Assembly: GCA_963931255.1 (NCBI GenBank)
Contig: OZ006972.1
Location: 1,178,001 to 1,242,000, forward strand
Reading direction: 5' to 3'
Origin: CALUVN01 sp944323595
GTDB taxonomy: Bacteria; Cyanobacteriota; Vampirovibrionia; Gastranaerophilales; Gastranaerophilaceae
Length of the DNA stretch: 64,000 bases
Shown here: piece by piece, positions 44,538 through 53,247 of the stretch
Numbering within the stretch: position 1 is the stretch's first letter
Layout: the number at the start of each line of letters is the position of its first letter
Made by a program: the position numbers and the translations under genes
The notes under the pieces: generated by a model
Told to the model about the DNA's origin: nothing
Databases searched by the model: none
Seen by the model: the letters and a program-made list of their open reading frames with translations, nothing else

Positions 44538-44567
44538 AAAGACCGGTAAAACTGCCGGTCTTTTTTT
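44538..44567 (+). terminator. Intrinsic terminator after the phage-like pair
   Basis: AAAGACCGG pairs with CCGGTCTTT (8-base loop), followed by seven or more T. It isolates the phage-like unit from tyrS. Confidence 0.9.
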
Positions 44568-44610
44568 CTGTTTTTATTATATAATTAAACTCAGACAGGA
44601 GAGAATAGAA

Positions 44611-45834
44611 ATGGTAGATATAAGACAAGAATTTATAGATCAGGCAGTAAAATTATCACGAGGCGCAGAAGTTTTGCCGGGCGGAATTGAAGAGTTAGCC
44701 GTAAAATTGCAGCACGCTCATGATACAAACACTCCGCTAAGGGTTAAATTAGGGATGGATCCGACAAGACCTGATTTGCACCTCGGGCATACTGTTGTTA
44801 TGAGAAAACTCCGAGAGTTTCAAAAACTCGGACATAAAATCGTCTTAATAGTCGGCGGTGCGACTGCAATGATTGGCGACCCGTCAGGTAAATCTGAAAC
44901 AAGACCGTCTTTAACAAAAGAACAGGTTGAAGAAAACGCAAAATCCTATTTTGAACAGATGTCAAAAGTTGTGGATGTTGATAATGCTGAGGTTGTGAAT
45001 AATGCGGACTGGCTCCATAAAATGGGATTTACCGAACTTTTAAAACTCGCTGCACAAATTACTGTTGCACAGATGATGACCCGCGATGATTTTGCAAAAC
45101 GTTATGCAGAGGGACGTCCGATTTCTATTCACGAATTTTTCTATCCGCTTATGCAGGCTTACGATTCCCACATAATTGATGCTGATATAGAACTCGGAGG
45201 AACTGACCAGAGATTTAACACACTTTTGGGACGTGATATTCAAGCCGCTTACGGCAAAAAATACCCGCAGATGGTTATGCTTTTGCCGCTTATTGAGGGG
45301 ACTGACGGTCTTGTTAAAATGTCAAAAACATATCCTGAACATTGTATATCTCTCACTGACAGTGCAAAAGATATGTTCGGCAAATTAATGAGTATTCCTG
45401 ATACATTGATTGTTAAATATTTTACGCTTCTGACTGATGTTTCTGATTCAGAACTCAAAGACATTGAAGAAAAATTGAAAGATTCCTCAGTCAATCCGCG
45501 TGATATCAAACTTAAACTGGCATACACTATTACTGAAGAATATCACGGCAAAGACGGCGCAGACAAAGCACAGGCTGATTTCATCAATGTTGTATCTAAT
45601 AAAGGTATACCGGATGATATTCCTGAAGTTAAGGTAGAACAGGGCAAAGGTATTCTTGATTTACTTGTGGAATTAGGTTTTGTAGCAAGCAAGGGCGAGG
45701 CAAAACGCTTAATTCAAGGCGGCGGAGTAAAAATTGACGGTGAAAAAATTACCGATATGGCTTATTCCGTTAACTTTGATGACAGTGTAGTATTGCAGGC
45801 AGGTAAACGTAAATTTGCTAAACTCATAAAATAA
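44611..45834 (+). CDS. tyrS: Tyrosyl-tRNA synthetase
   Basis: A 407-aa class Ic synthetase. HLGH at residues 57-60 (HIGH motif), GDPSGKSETR, EFFYPLMQAYDS, LGGTDQRFN and KMSKT at 236-240 (KMSKS motif) define the catalytic domain; an S4 RNA-binding domain (KGEAKRLIQGGGVKIDG) ends the protein. The motif forms and length fit the TyrRZ-type (TyrRS-II) branch rather than the E. coli type. GACAGGAGA precedes the start. No T-box leader is seen. It is 10 bases from cysE. Confidence 0.95.
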   Translation: MVDIRQEFIDQAVKLSRGAEVLPGGIEELAVKLQHAHDTNTPLRVKLGMDPTRPDLHLGHTVVMRKLREFQKLGHKIVLIVGGATAMIGDPSGKSETRPSLTKEQVEENAKSYFEQMSKVVDVDNAEVVNNADWLHKMGFTELLKLAAQITVAQMMTRDDFAKRYAEGRPISIHEFFYPLMQAYDSHIIDADIELGGTDQRFNTLLGRDIQAAYGKKYPQMVMLLPLIEGTDGLVKMSKTYPEHCISLTDSAKDMFGKLMSIPDTLIVKYFTLLTDVSDSELKDIEEKLKDSSVNPRDIKLKLAYTITEEYHGKDGADKAQADFINVVSNKGIPDDIPEVKVEQGKGILDLLVELGFVASKGEAKRLIQGGGVKIDGEKITDMAYSVNFDDSVVLQAGKRKFAKLIK

Positions 45835-45844
45835 GGCATGATAA

Positions 45845-46498
45845 ATGTTTAAACTTTTAAAACGCGGAATTACAAAGGTAAAAGAGGATATCAAAGTTAT
45901 CTATGACAAGGATCCTGCTGCCGGCAATATTCTGGAGGTAATTCTTTGTTATCCGGGGCTGCATGCTTTGATAGCGTACAGGTTTGCGCATAGGCTTTAC
46001 AAATGGCATATCCCGCTTATTCCGCGTGTAATTTCTTATATTACAAGGATTATAACAGGGATAGAAATTCACCCTGCTGCGCGTATAGGCAGACGATTTT
46101 TTATTGACCACGGCGAGGGCGTTGTAATCGGTGCAACTACAATAATCGGAGATGATGTATTGATTTACCAGCAGGTAACCCTCGGCGGTACGGGAAAAGA
46201 ACAGGGAAAACGCCATCCTACTCTCGGTAATAATGTAATTGTCGGAGCCGGTGCAAAAGTTTTAGGGAATATTAATATTGGCGATTTTGTACGTATAGGT
46301 GCAGGGTCGGTCGTGGTTGATAATGTTCCTGACCATTCAACAGTTGTAGGTGTACCGGGACGTGTTGTCCATCGCAAAATTGTTGATGAGAACGGTGTTT
46401 TAATGCATAACAGAATACCTGATCCTGTCAAATGTGAGCTTAACCGTCTGAAGTATGAAGTTCAGGAACTTAAAGAAAAAATAAACAGCAAAACATAG
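45845..46498 (+). CDS. cysE: Serine O-acetyltransferase
   Basis: CysE acetylates serine with acetyl-CoA, the first committed step of cysteine synthesis. The 217-aa protein has the N-terminal helical part (YPGLHALIAYRFAHRLY) and a left-handed beta-helix of hexapeptide repeats: GIEIHPAARIGRRFFIDHGEGVVIG (catalytic Asp-His), VTLGGTGKEQGKRHPTLG and GAGAKVLGNINIG. It is probably co-transcribed with tyrS. cysS is also in the window but distant. Confidence 0.94.
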   Translation: MFKLLKRGITKVKEDIKVIYDKDPAAGNILEVILCYPGLHALIAYRFAHRLYKWHIPLIPRVISYITRIITGIEIHPAARIGRRFFIDHGEGVVIGATTIIGDDVLIYQQVTLGGTGKEQGKRHPTLGNNVIVGAGAKVLGNINIGDFVRIGAGSVVVDNVPDHSTVVGVPGRVVHRKIVDENGVLMHNRIPDPVKCELNRLKYEVQELKEKINSKT

Positions 46499-46512
46499 CG
46501 TTTATATTAGTA

Positions 46513-47850
46513 CTATTTTTCTGCAGCAAGTTCTCCCTTTAGATACCATGTTTTAGCACCGGTTATTTTTGCGTTCACAAACTGGCCGGTCAGGTCTTTG
46601 TCATAAGGTATATGGACGGTTTTGTTGTTTCTGGTCTTGCCGGTATTGATAAACATTCCTTTTCTTTCGTAAAAACTTTCAACAAGGATTTCCATTTCGC
46701 GCCCGACAAATTTCTGGTTTGATTTAAGACAGTTTTCCTGAATTTTTTTGTTGAGCCGCTGGAACCTTTCATCTTTAACATCTTCGGGGATATATTTGTC
46801 AACCCATTTTGCCGCAACGGTTTTTTCTCTCGGGGAGTATGCCGCAACATTGGAATAATCCAGTTCAAATTCATCAATGGCAGTGAGTGTTTCCTGAAAT
46901 TGTTCTTCTGTTTCTCCGGGGAAACCTGCGATAAAGTCGCTCGTTATCGTTACATCGGGAACCATTCTGCGAATTTTTTCAACGATTTTTGCATAAGTTT
47001 CTCTGTCATAGCGGCGGTTCATTTTCTTTAGCACTTCTGATGAACCTGATTGCATAGGAATATGAAAATATTCGCAAACCTTATCAAGTTTAACAACAGT
47101 TTCAATGAGTTCATCGGTAATATCCGTCGGGTATGAAGTTACAAAGCGGATTCTGAATTTGCCGTCAAGTGCGTTCAAATCTTTTAGCAAATCTGCCAGA
47201 CGGTAATTTTTGTCTTTAAAATCTTTCCCGTAACTGTCCACATTTTGCCCGAGCAGTGTAATTTCTTTAAATCCGTCATTCAGGGCATCCTGCGCTTCTT
47301 TAATAATAGTTTCCGGAAGTCGTGAACGCTCTCTCCCTCTTGTATACGGAACAATACAGTAAGTGCAGAAATTATTGCAGCCCTCGGTTATCGGAATCCA
47401 GGCATTTGTTGATTTTACACGTTTTATTTCGTAGTCTTTTTCCCTGTCGGCTTCTGTTTGGTGGGTTTCCGTGCATTCACAGACTTTTTCTCCGCGGTTA
47501 ACTTTTTCTAAAATATCAGGCAGAGAATATATTTTGTGTGTTCCGAGTACAAAATCTACGTATGGTGCGCGTTTGAAAATTTCTTCGGCTTTTTGTTGTG
47601 CAACGCAGCCGCAAAATCCTATTTTTAACTTTGGATTATTTCTTTTTTTCCACATCCCCCATGTCCCGATAAGGCTGAACGCTTTATCTTCGCTTAACTG
47701 GCGGATTGAACAGGTGTTCACCATCAATAAATCCGCGTCTTCAGGGGTTTTTGTTTCTGTATAATCAAAATGTGAGAGCATACCGAGCATTCTTTCAGTA
47801 TCTGATTTATTCATCTGGCAGCCCATTGTTTCTATATAAACTTTTTTCAT
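46513..47850 (-). CDS. miaB: tRNA-2-methylthio-N6-isopentenyladenosine(37) synthase
   Basis: MiaB adds a methylthio group to i6A37 of tRNAs, using two iron-sulfur clusters and SAM. The 445-aa protein has the N-terminal MTTase domain with Cys11, Cys47 and Cys82 for the auxiliary cluster. The radical-SAM CNNFCTYC motif at 158-165 is followed by VPYTRGRERSR (MiaB type), LLGQNVDSYG, and a C-terminal TRAM domain (GKTRNNKTVHIPYD). It converges on cysE with only 14 bases between the stops. Confidence 0.95.
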   Translation of the reverse strand: MKKVYIETMGCQMNKSDTERMLGMLSHFDYTETKTPEDADLLMVNTCSIRQLSEDKAFSLIGTWGMWKKRNNPKLKIGFCGCVAQQKAEEIFKRAPYVDFVLGTHKIYSLPDILEKVNRGEKVCECTETHQTEADREKDYEIKRVKSTNAWIPITEGCNNFCTYCIVPYTRGRERSRLPETIIKEAQDALNDGFKEITLLGQNVDSYGKDFKDKNYRLADLLKDLNALDGKFRIRFVTSYPTDITDELIETVVKLDKVCEYFHIPMQSGSSEVLKKMNRRYDRETYAKIVEKIRRMVPDVTITSDFIAGFPGETEEQFQETLTAIDEFELDYSNVAAYSPREKTVAAKWVDKYIPEDVKDERFQRLNKKIQENCLKSNQKFVGREMEILVESFYERKGMFINTGKTRNNKTVHIPYDKDLTGQFVNAKITGAKTWYLKGELAAEK

Positions 47851-47973
47851 ATTTCCTCTTGTGTGTAAATTTTGCCGTTAATTTAATTGTATAACAAACA
47901 AGCGTAACTTGACTTTTTCCGGTAAAAATAATATTCTTTTAAAGTACGGTGTTTATTTTTTAGGATTAAAGAA

Positions 47974-49647
47974 ATGGGATTAAAGAAAAAGAATATTCTT
48001 ACTCTTTTACAGGAGAAAACAGAAATTTACGGAGACAGAATAGCGCTTGGAATGAGGAGTTCTTTTGGTTGGAAAGAGTTTTCTTACAAAGGGATTGGCT
48101 TAATGTCCAGAAAAATTGCGAGTTATTTAATAAATGATTTGCAGGTGCATAAAGGTGAAAGACTTGCTATTCTTTCGGAGTCAAAACCGGAATTCGGTGC
48201 ATGTGTTTTTGCATCTATTCTTGCCGGAATGACTACTGTGCCGCTTGATATAAAACTTACAAAATACGAATTATGCGCGATACTTTCAGATTGTGAACCT
48301 ACTGTTATGCTTGTTTCACAATTATATGCGGAAACTGCATTGCAGCTGCAAAAAGAAATTCCGTCTATCAAACATATTATTGTTATGGATGAGCCGTCTT
48401 ATAATCAGGAATTGCCGAGCATATATTCATTGCCGAATTGTTATGAGGCAAAATGGCGTCCGAGAAGTTCAAAATCAACAGCGCTTATTATTTATACATC
48501 AGGTACAACAGGGGCGCCCAAGGGGGTTGAAATTACTTTTAACAATATGTTTACGCAGCTTGATGATTTGGAAGATGCTCTCAATGCTATTTTGCCGGAT
48601 CGTCATATTACGGTACTTTCAATTTTGCCTATGAATCATTTGTTTGAATTAACGGTGGGTTTTGCAACATTTTTGAACTTCGGGTTTTCAGTTTATTATA
48701 CGCAGAGTCTTAAGCCTAAAGATATTCTCGGGATTATGCGAGATAAAAAAGTTGATTTTATGATAGTAGTGCCGGCTTTTTTAAAACTTTTAAAAACTTC
48801 TATTGAAAATGAATTGAAGTTACTCCCAAAGAGTAAACGCAGAGCATTTGACTTTATGTATAAAATTGCAAAATATATTCCGTCGTATAAGATTAAAAAA
48901 ATTATGTTCAAGCCTATTCATGATAAATTCGGCGGACATTTTATAGGCTGTATATCGGGCGGGGCACCGCTGGATGTTGCAGTGGGTGCTTTTTTTGAGC
49001 GTATAGGGCTGCAGGTATATCAGGGATACGGTTTGTCTGAAACAAGTCCTGTTGTATCTGTTAATACGGATAAACGAAATAATCTTGCGTCTGTCGGCAG
49101 ACCGTTGAAAACTTTTGAGGCAAAAATTGATGTGGAAACCGGTGAATTGCTATTGCGCGGACCGTCCGTTATGAAAGGGTATCATAACCAGCCTGAAATT
49201 ACATCTCAAGTTATTGATAAAGACGGCTGGCTTCATACCGGTGATATTGCAAATATTGATAAAGACGGGCATATTTTTATTACGGGACGAATAAAAAATA
49301 TGATAGTTCTATCCGGCGGAAAGAAAGTTTTTCCGGAAGAAGTCGAGTCTGTTCTGGAAAAAAGTCCTTATATAAACGAGGTTTGTGTATTGGGAACGTC
49401 AAGGACTTTCGGTGCGAAAGACGGCACAGAAGAAGTCACTGCAGTTATTTATCCGGAAGCAAGTTTGTTTGAACGCTTTAATAGTGAAGAGTTGAACAAT
49501 TTTATCAGGCTTGAGGTAAAAAATCTCTCACTAAAACTGACCGGCTACAAGCGTCCGAATAATATTATTGTAGTAAACGAACCTTTACCAAAAACAACCA
49601 CACGAAAAGTTAAACGGAAAGACGTTAAAGCGCTTATTTCTGTATAA
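47974..49647 (+). CDS. AMP-binding acyl-CoA synthetase family protein
   Basis: A 557-aa adenylate-forming enzyme. Motifs: P-loop IIYTSGTTGAPKG near residue 170, ILPMNHLFELT, GYGLSETSPVVS near 350, GWLHTGDIANID (catalytic hinge region), and the C-terminal PKTTTRKVKR with the catalytic Lys. It most resembles long-chain fatty acid-CoA ligases (FadD/FAA type), which activate fatty acids with ATP and CoA. No beta-oxidation genes are nearby, so a role in membrane lipid recycling is as likely as degradation. The exact acyl substrate is unknown. Confidence 0.88.
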   Translation: MGLKKKNILTLLQEKTEIYGDRIALGMRSSFGWKEFSYKGIGLMSRKIASYLINDLQVHKGERLAILSESKPEFGACVFASILAGMTTVPLDIKLTKYELCAILSDCEPTVMLVSQLYAETALQLQKEIPSIKHIIVMDEPSYNQELPSIYSLPNCYEAKWRPRSSKSTALIIYTSGTTGAPKGVEITFNNMFTQLDDLEDALNAILPDRHITVLSILPMNHLFELTVGFATFLNFGFSVYYTQSLKPKDILGIMRDKKVDFMIVVPAFLKLLKTSIENELKLLPKSKRRAFDFMYKIAKYIPSYKIKKIMFKPIHDKFGGHFIGCISGGAPLDVAVGAFFERIGLQVYQGYGLSETSPVVSVNTDKRNNLASVGRPLKTFEAKIDVETGELLLRGPSVMKGYHNQPEITSQVIDKDGWLHTGDIANIDKDGHIFITGRIKNMIVLSGGKKVFPEEVESVLEKSPYINEVCVLGTSRTFGAKDGTEEVTAVIYPEASLFERFNSEELNNFIRLEVKNLSLKLTGYKRPNNIIVVNEPLPKTTTRKVKRKDVKALISV

Positions 49648-49680
49648 TAGCATGTTAGAATAATTGTTTGTATAAAATGG

Positions 49681-49709
49681 CGCCGGCGAGCGGATCGGAC
49701 TCACCGGCG
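49681..49709 (-). terminator. GC-rich hairpin, probable 3' end of minus-strand transcript
   Basis: CGCCGGCGAG (49681-49690) and CTCACCGGCG (49700-49709) form a 10-bp stem. In minus-strand RNA every position pairs (one G-U); in plus-strand RNA one pair is a mismatch. This favours the minus strand, downstream of the 588-aa gene. Only a weak T stretch follows (CCATTTTAT). Confidence 0.5.
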
Positions 49710-49837
49710 TTTACACATTCACCTACCTACATTGCTCTACTGCTTTACACGTTGAGGAATTATAAAAAAGAAATCGAAATCGTTTTATGCCATGGCTTTA
49801 CATGATTATTCTCCTTTTATTTGTGTGTATAGATTTA

Positions 49838-51604
49838 TTATTGAGCAGCACGTTGTGCTTCTACAGCTTTAATAATGTTTACGATATTTCTAACAGATTC
49901 GTTAACTGTGCTGCTATTTGTCATCCATTTTGCGTTAAATTCGGCAAGCAGTTTATTGAATTGTTCAGCCAGGTTAATTTTACTACCGCTTTCGTCTTCA
50001 ATTTCAATGTTAGATGTTACTGCATATTTGCCCAAATCATCACCGTTGATTCTGTCAAATTCATCTTCATAAGTGCCGTCATCTTTTTGAGGCAGCTGCG
50101 GTATTGCTTTGGCACTTGCAATGCCGAGTTGTATTGCGCGTTGAAGTAATGCGTTATAAATATAGTTCCCTAATTCATATTGTTGACTTGAATCGGCATC
50201 GTCTTCAAATGCTTCTATAAAGTCTTCGGCATTGTCTGAATTATCTTCAACAGGATTATATTTGTATTTATTCTTTTCACTTGTATAATAGTGGTCCATA
50301 ACTTCTATAATATTATCGGCATTTAAACTTTTTATTGCAGCTTTTAATTTGCCATCATTTGTGCCGCCGAAAAATGTATCTTCACCGTTAACTGCATCAG
50401 CAAATGTATTGCTGATATTTTCTACGTTTTTGTTGAAAGCTAATCTTGCTTGCGTTACGGCATCAACATCTGCCGTAAATTGTGTTCGTGCTTGAGCATC
50501 TGCTTGAGCTTTGTTGTGAGCCTCAATTCTTTCTTTTGCAGATTTCATTGCATTTTCTGCGGCTTCAATAGAATCGGCGGTACCGGTTCTGTCTGTAATT
50601 TCTCCGTTTACAACGTCTTTGAATGCAACTTTTATTTTACCATCATCTCCTGCGGACATACCTTCAGGAATATTTTCACCGTAGACAATTTTGAGGTTTT
50701 CTTCTGCGTCAGCTTTAGTTGTTGCTGTTAATTTTTTAGTCTCAGCTTGTAATGTTTCAATATTATCGTATGTTTTTGTTTCTTTTACTGATTTACCGTC
50801 TTTAATAACTGTAACTTCGCGGGTTAATTTGCCGTCATCTCCTGCGGTTACTGATGCCGGAACATTTTCACCGTATACTGTTGACAGGTTCGCTGTTGCT
50901 TCTTCTTTTGTTGTTGCTTTAGTTGATAATGCTGCTGTAACATCAGGATCACTGTCTCCATCTACATCGGTATCAGAATCACTGTCGCTGTCACCGTCCA
51001 CTCTGCCATCATCTCCGCCGTCGTCTGCGCCGTCAACTGCGTCGTCATCATCGGCTTTGTTTTGTTCGGCAACTTCTTCAATCAGTTCTTTGATTTTTGT
51101 ATCAATTTCTGTCTTTTCACCCATGAGAACTTCAAATGCATCATAATTTTTAAGCCAATCTTTATCAGTTTTCATTTCAGGTTTCATTTTTTCAATTTTT
51201 GCTTGAAGTTCATGTATCTTTCTGATTTGTTCTTGGATAGTTGCTTTTTGAGCTTCGGTTACACCTTCCTGTGTTAACATTTTTTCAAGGTTTTCTACGG
51301 TTGAATCGAGTGTTTTCAAAGCAGTTTCCGCTTTTCCTAATACACGTTGATTCATTGACAGATTTACCTGTGCGTCTATAGCGTTGAAATTCATACTAGG
51401 CGCAGCCATTGGAATACCAAAGTTAATCATTCCGTTTATTGCTTGAAAATTATATGCCTGCCATGGAGCCATTGTCATTATCGAGTTCATATTGAATTGA
51501 ACACCATTCCCCCATGTCGATGTCCAGGCATAAGGCATGCCTGCTTGGTTGAGTGCTAAATTCATCAACAGATTGTTCATATCATTGTTGTATTGCCATC
51601 CCAT
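49838..51604 (-). CDS. Asp-rich protein with tandem repeats, unknown function
   Basis: A 588-aa protein with AAGGAG before the start and no signal peptide. Residues 1-80 are rich in Asn, Met, Trp and aromatic residues (GMPYAWTSTWGNG). Residues 85-190 are a coiled-coil. An acidic DSDSDSDTDVDGDSDPD tract (about 215-235) could bind calcium. Two ~70-residue repeats follow, each with the pattern TK-x-[ED]-A-x-x-NL-x-x-VYGEN[VI]P, then GDDGK. The C-terminal 200 residues are helical. It resembles a filamentous or surface structural protein; no family recognised. Confidence 0.65.
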   Translation of the reverse strand: MGWQYNNDMNNLLMNLALNQAGMPYAWTSTWGNGVQFNMNSIMTMAPWQAYNFQAINGMINFGIPMAAPSMNFNAIDAQVNLSMNQRVLGKAETALKTLDSTVENLEKMLTQEGVTEAQKATIQEQIRKIHELQAKIEKMKPEMKTDKDWLKNYDAFEVLMGEKTEIDTKIKELIEEVAEQNKADDDDAVDGADDGGDDGRVDGDSDSDSDTDVDGDSDPDVTAALSTKATTKEEATANLSTVYGENVPASVTAGDDGKLTREVTVIKDGKSVKETKTYDNIETLQAETKKLTATTKADAEENLKIVYGENIPEGMSAGDDGKIKVAFKDVVNGEITDRTGTADSIEAAENAMKSAKERIEAHNKAQADAQARTQFTADVDAVTQARLAFNKNVENISNTFADAVNGEDTFFGGTNDGKLKAAIKSLNADNIIEVMDHYYTSEKNKYKYNPVEDNSDNAEDFIEAFEDDADSSQQYELGNYIYNALLQRAIQLGIASAKAIPQLPQKDDGTYEDEFDRINGDDLGKYAVTSNIEIEDESGSKINLAEQFNKLLAEFNAKWMTNSSTVNESVRNIVNIIKAVEAQRAAQ

Positions 51605-51674
51605 GACAAATTCTCCTTGATTTTATCCTCGTTAATTATATAAAGATTTTTTCTCATGGGAAATTGCGTCACTG

Positions 51675-52334
51675 TTAAGAAATGTTAAGAGGAGTTAGAA
51701 GATTAATAATATCTTCTCTGCTAATTTCGGGGTTAATTTCTTTTATTGTTGTTATAGCATCTGTGTTGATATCTTCTTTAAAGATTTCTTTGAGCAGTTC
51801 TTTATTGTAATCATACAGGATAGAACCGTGTTGGAGAATGTATCCGTTTTTTCTGAACTGGGCGGAGCCGATAAGTTTTTTCCCTTTGTAACAAAGATCT
51901 GCGCCTGTTGCAACCAGCATACAGTAGTCTATATTGTGAGAAGATTTTTTTATGCCGCCGAATTCGAGTTCAATTCCGAGCTTTGCAAATCTGTCAATAA
52001 GAATTTGGGAGATATCTTTGTATGAGCCGTCAACATTATCTCCGTGAGGCAGAAGACTCGTCGGAGTTATGTAGCTGTATGTAATTTCATCATCGTGTAA
52101 CAGTGCTCGTCCGCCGGTCAGGCGTCTTATGGCATCTATATTTTTTTTATGTAAAAGTGCATAGTCTATAAAATCATCTTTTTGGTTTCGTCCGAGAGAT
52201 ACGCACGCAGGTGACCAGCCATAAAGACGCAGGATAGGTTCTTTAAGCTCTTTTTCTATTGCAAAGTCAAGCAATTTGTTATCAATTTGCATGTTTTTGC
52301 TGCCAGTGTTTACTTCGTAGGGTATAAATTTCAT
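51675..52334 (-). CDS. Lipoate ligase/octanoyltransferase family protein (LipM/LplA-like)
   Basis: The start at ATG 52334 is chosen because it lies one base after the stop of the upstream gene (TGA-T-ATG), giving 219 aa. BPL/LPL-fold motifs: LRLYGWSPACVSLGRNQ, RRLTGGRALLHDDEITYS, CMLVATGADLCYKGKKLIGSAQ-FRKNG and LQHGSILYD. The RRLTGGRA and GSAQ-x-R blocks bind lipoyl- or octanoyl-AMP. A Cys in the CMLVA segment could be the acyl-accepting Cys of LipM-type enzymes. The protein acts on lipoyl domains of 2-oxoacid dehydrogenases or GcvH, none of which is visible here. Confidence 0.85.
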   Translation of the reverse strand: MKFIPYEVNTGSKNMQIDNKLLDFAIEKELKEPILRLYGWSPACVSLGRNQKDDFIDYALLHKKNIDAIRRLTGGRALLHDDEITYSYITPTSLLPHGDNVDGSYKDISQILIDRFAKLGIELEFGGIKKSSHNIDYCMLVATGADLCYKGKKLIGSAQFRKNGYILQHGSILYDYNKELLKEIFKEDINTDAITTIKEINPEISREDIINLLTPLNIS

Positions 52335-52335
52335 A

Positions 52336-53247
52336 TCAGTTCTTCTTTTCCCGTTCATTTAAGTTAGTTTCAAATTGTTTAAAGACATCATTGCCTACAA
52401 ACTGTTCCAGAGCTGCACGTTTTGAATAGAAATCGGAGTTTGCTTTTCTCTGGTTATCCAGTGCAGTTCTATAGTATGCGTCTGTAATCAGAATAACTTC
52501 CCGCGGCATGTCCTGTGATATATCGTAATTTTTTTTGCGTTGTTCTGTCATTTTTGAAAGAAGTTTTAATTTTTCGCGTGAAGTCATGTAATCATAATAA
52601 AGGTTTACTGTTTTCTGCTGCAAATCTTCAATTTTTCGGACAAGAATAATCATATCAGCATCGGTTACTCTTGTATATTTATAGTTGAGAGCTTTTGTAT
52701 CCTGAGTCATAATGCCTAACATATTGCCGCCGATTAGGGCGCCGCTTGCCAGAAGAGGGTTCCCCATACCGGCGCCTACAAGTGTTGACATACCGGCAAT
52801 TGTTGTCAGAACTTTTTTTACTGATTTTTCATTAGGTTTATTTTCATCAGGGTTTGCCAGTTTATACAGCGCAAAGTTTATTACATCGCTTTTTGAAGCT
52901 GCGCCCTGCCATAACAGTGTCAAATCTTCCATCATGTCATTTTGTTGGAGTTCTAAGTCTGTGGCTATTTCTTTTGACATCTTTTTAATACTTAAATCAG
53001 CATAGGTAACGTCTTCTATGTTATAACTTTCTATGTTATTTTCGTCAATTTTTTCTTTTTCAACGTGAGTTTTTTGTACTTTTTGAATGTCTTCGACAGC
53101 CTCAACATACATTTTTTCCGGAGTATCTGTGAGTCCTACTCTGAATGCAGGCGGTTTTGGTTTATTTATATCAGCATAATCCACGGCAAACGATGCTGTT
53201 TGCGTGAGAAATATTGTTATAATCATTGCTGTTATTAATTTTTTCAT
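52336..53247 (-). CDS. Exported helical protein, paralogue of the upstream gene
   Basis: A 303-aa protein with a Sec signal peptide (MKKLITAMIITIFLTQTASFA-VD). The body is helical: a DLTLLWQGAASKSDVINFALYKLANP segment, a Gly/Ala-rich hydrophobic stretch (residues 150-185, STLVGAGMGNPLLASGALIGG), a TDADMIILVRKIEDLQQKTVNLYYDY coil and a charged C-terminal coiled coil. The same order of elements occurs in the adjacent upstream gene, so the pair arose by tandem duplication. The start overlaps the upstream stop (TAATG). Periplasmic or outer-membrane-associated. Function unknown. Confidence 0.7.
   Translation of the reverse strand: MKKLITAMIITIFLTQTASFAVDYADINKPKPPAFRVGLTDTPEKMYVEAVEDIQKVQKTHVEKEKIDENNIESYNIEDVTYADLSIKKMSKEIATDLELQQNDMMEDLTLLWQGAASKSDVINFALYKLANPDENKPNEKSVKKVLTTIAGMSTLVGAGMGNPLLASGALIGGNMLGIMTQDTKALNYKYTRVTDADMIILVRKIEDLQQKTVNLYYDYMTSREKLKLLSKMTEQRKKNYDISQDMPREVILITDAYYRTALDNQRKANSDFYSKRAALEQFVGNDVFKQFETNLNEREKKN

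Noticed and set aside
49675..49800. Riboswitch or small structured RNA around the GC-rich hairpin
   Set aside because: Only a single simple stem is visible and no known conserved motif follows; a terminator explains it better.
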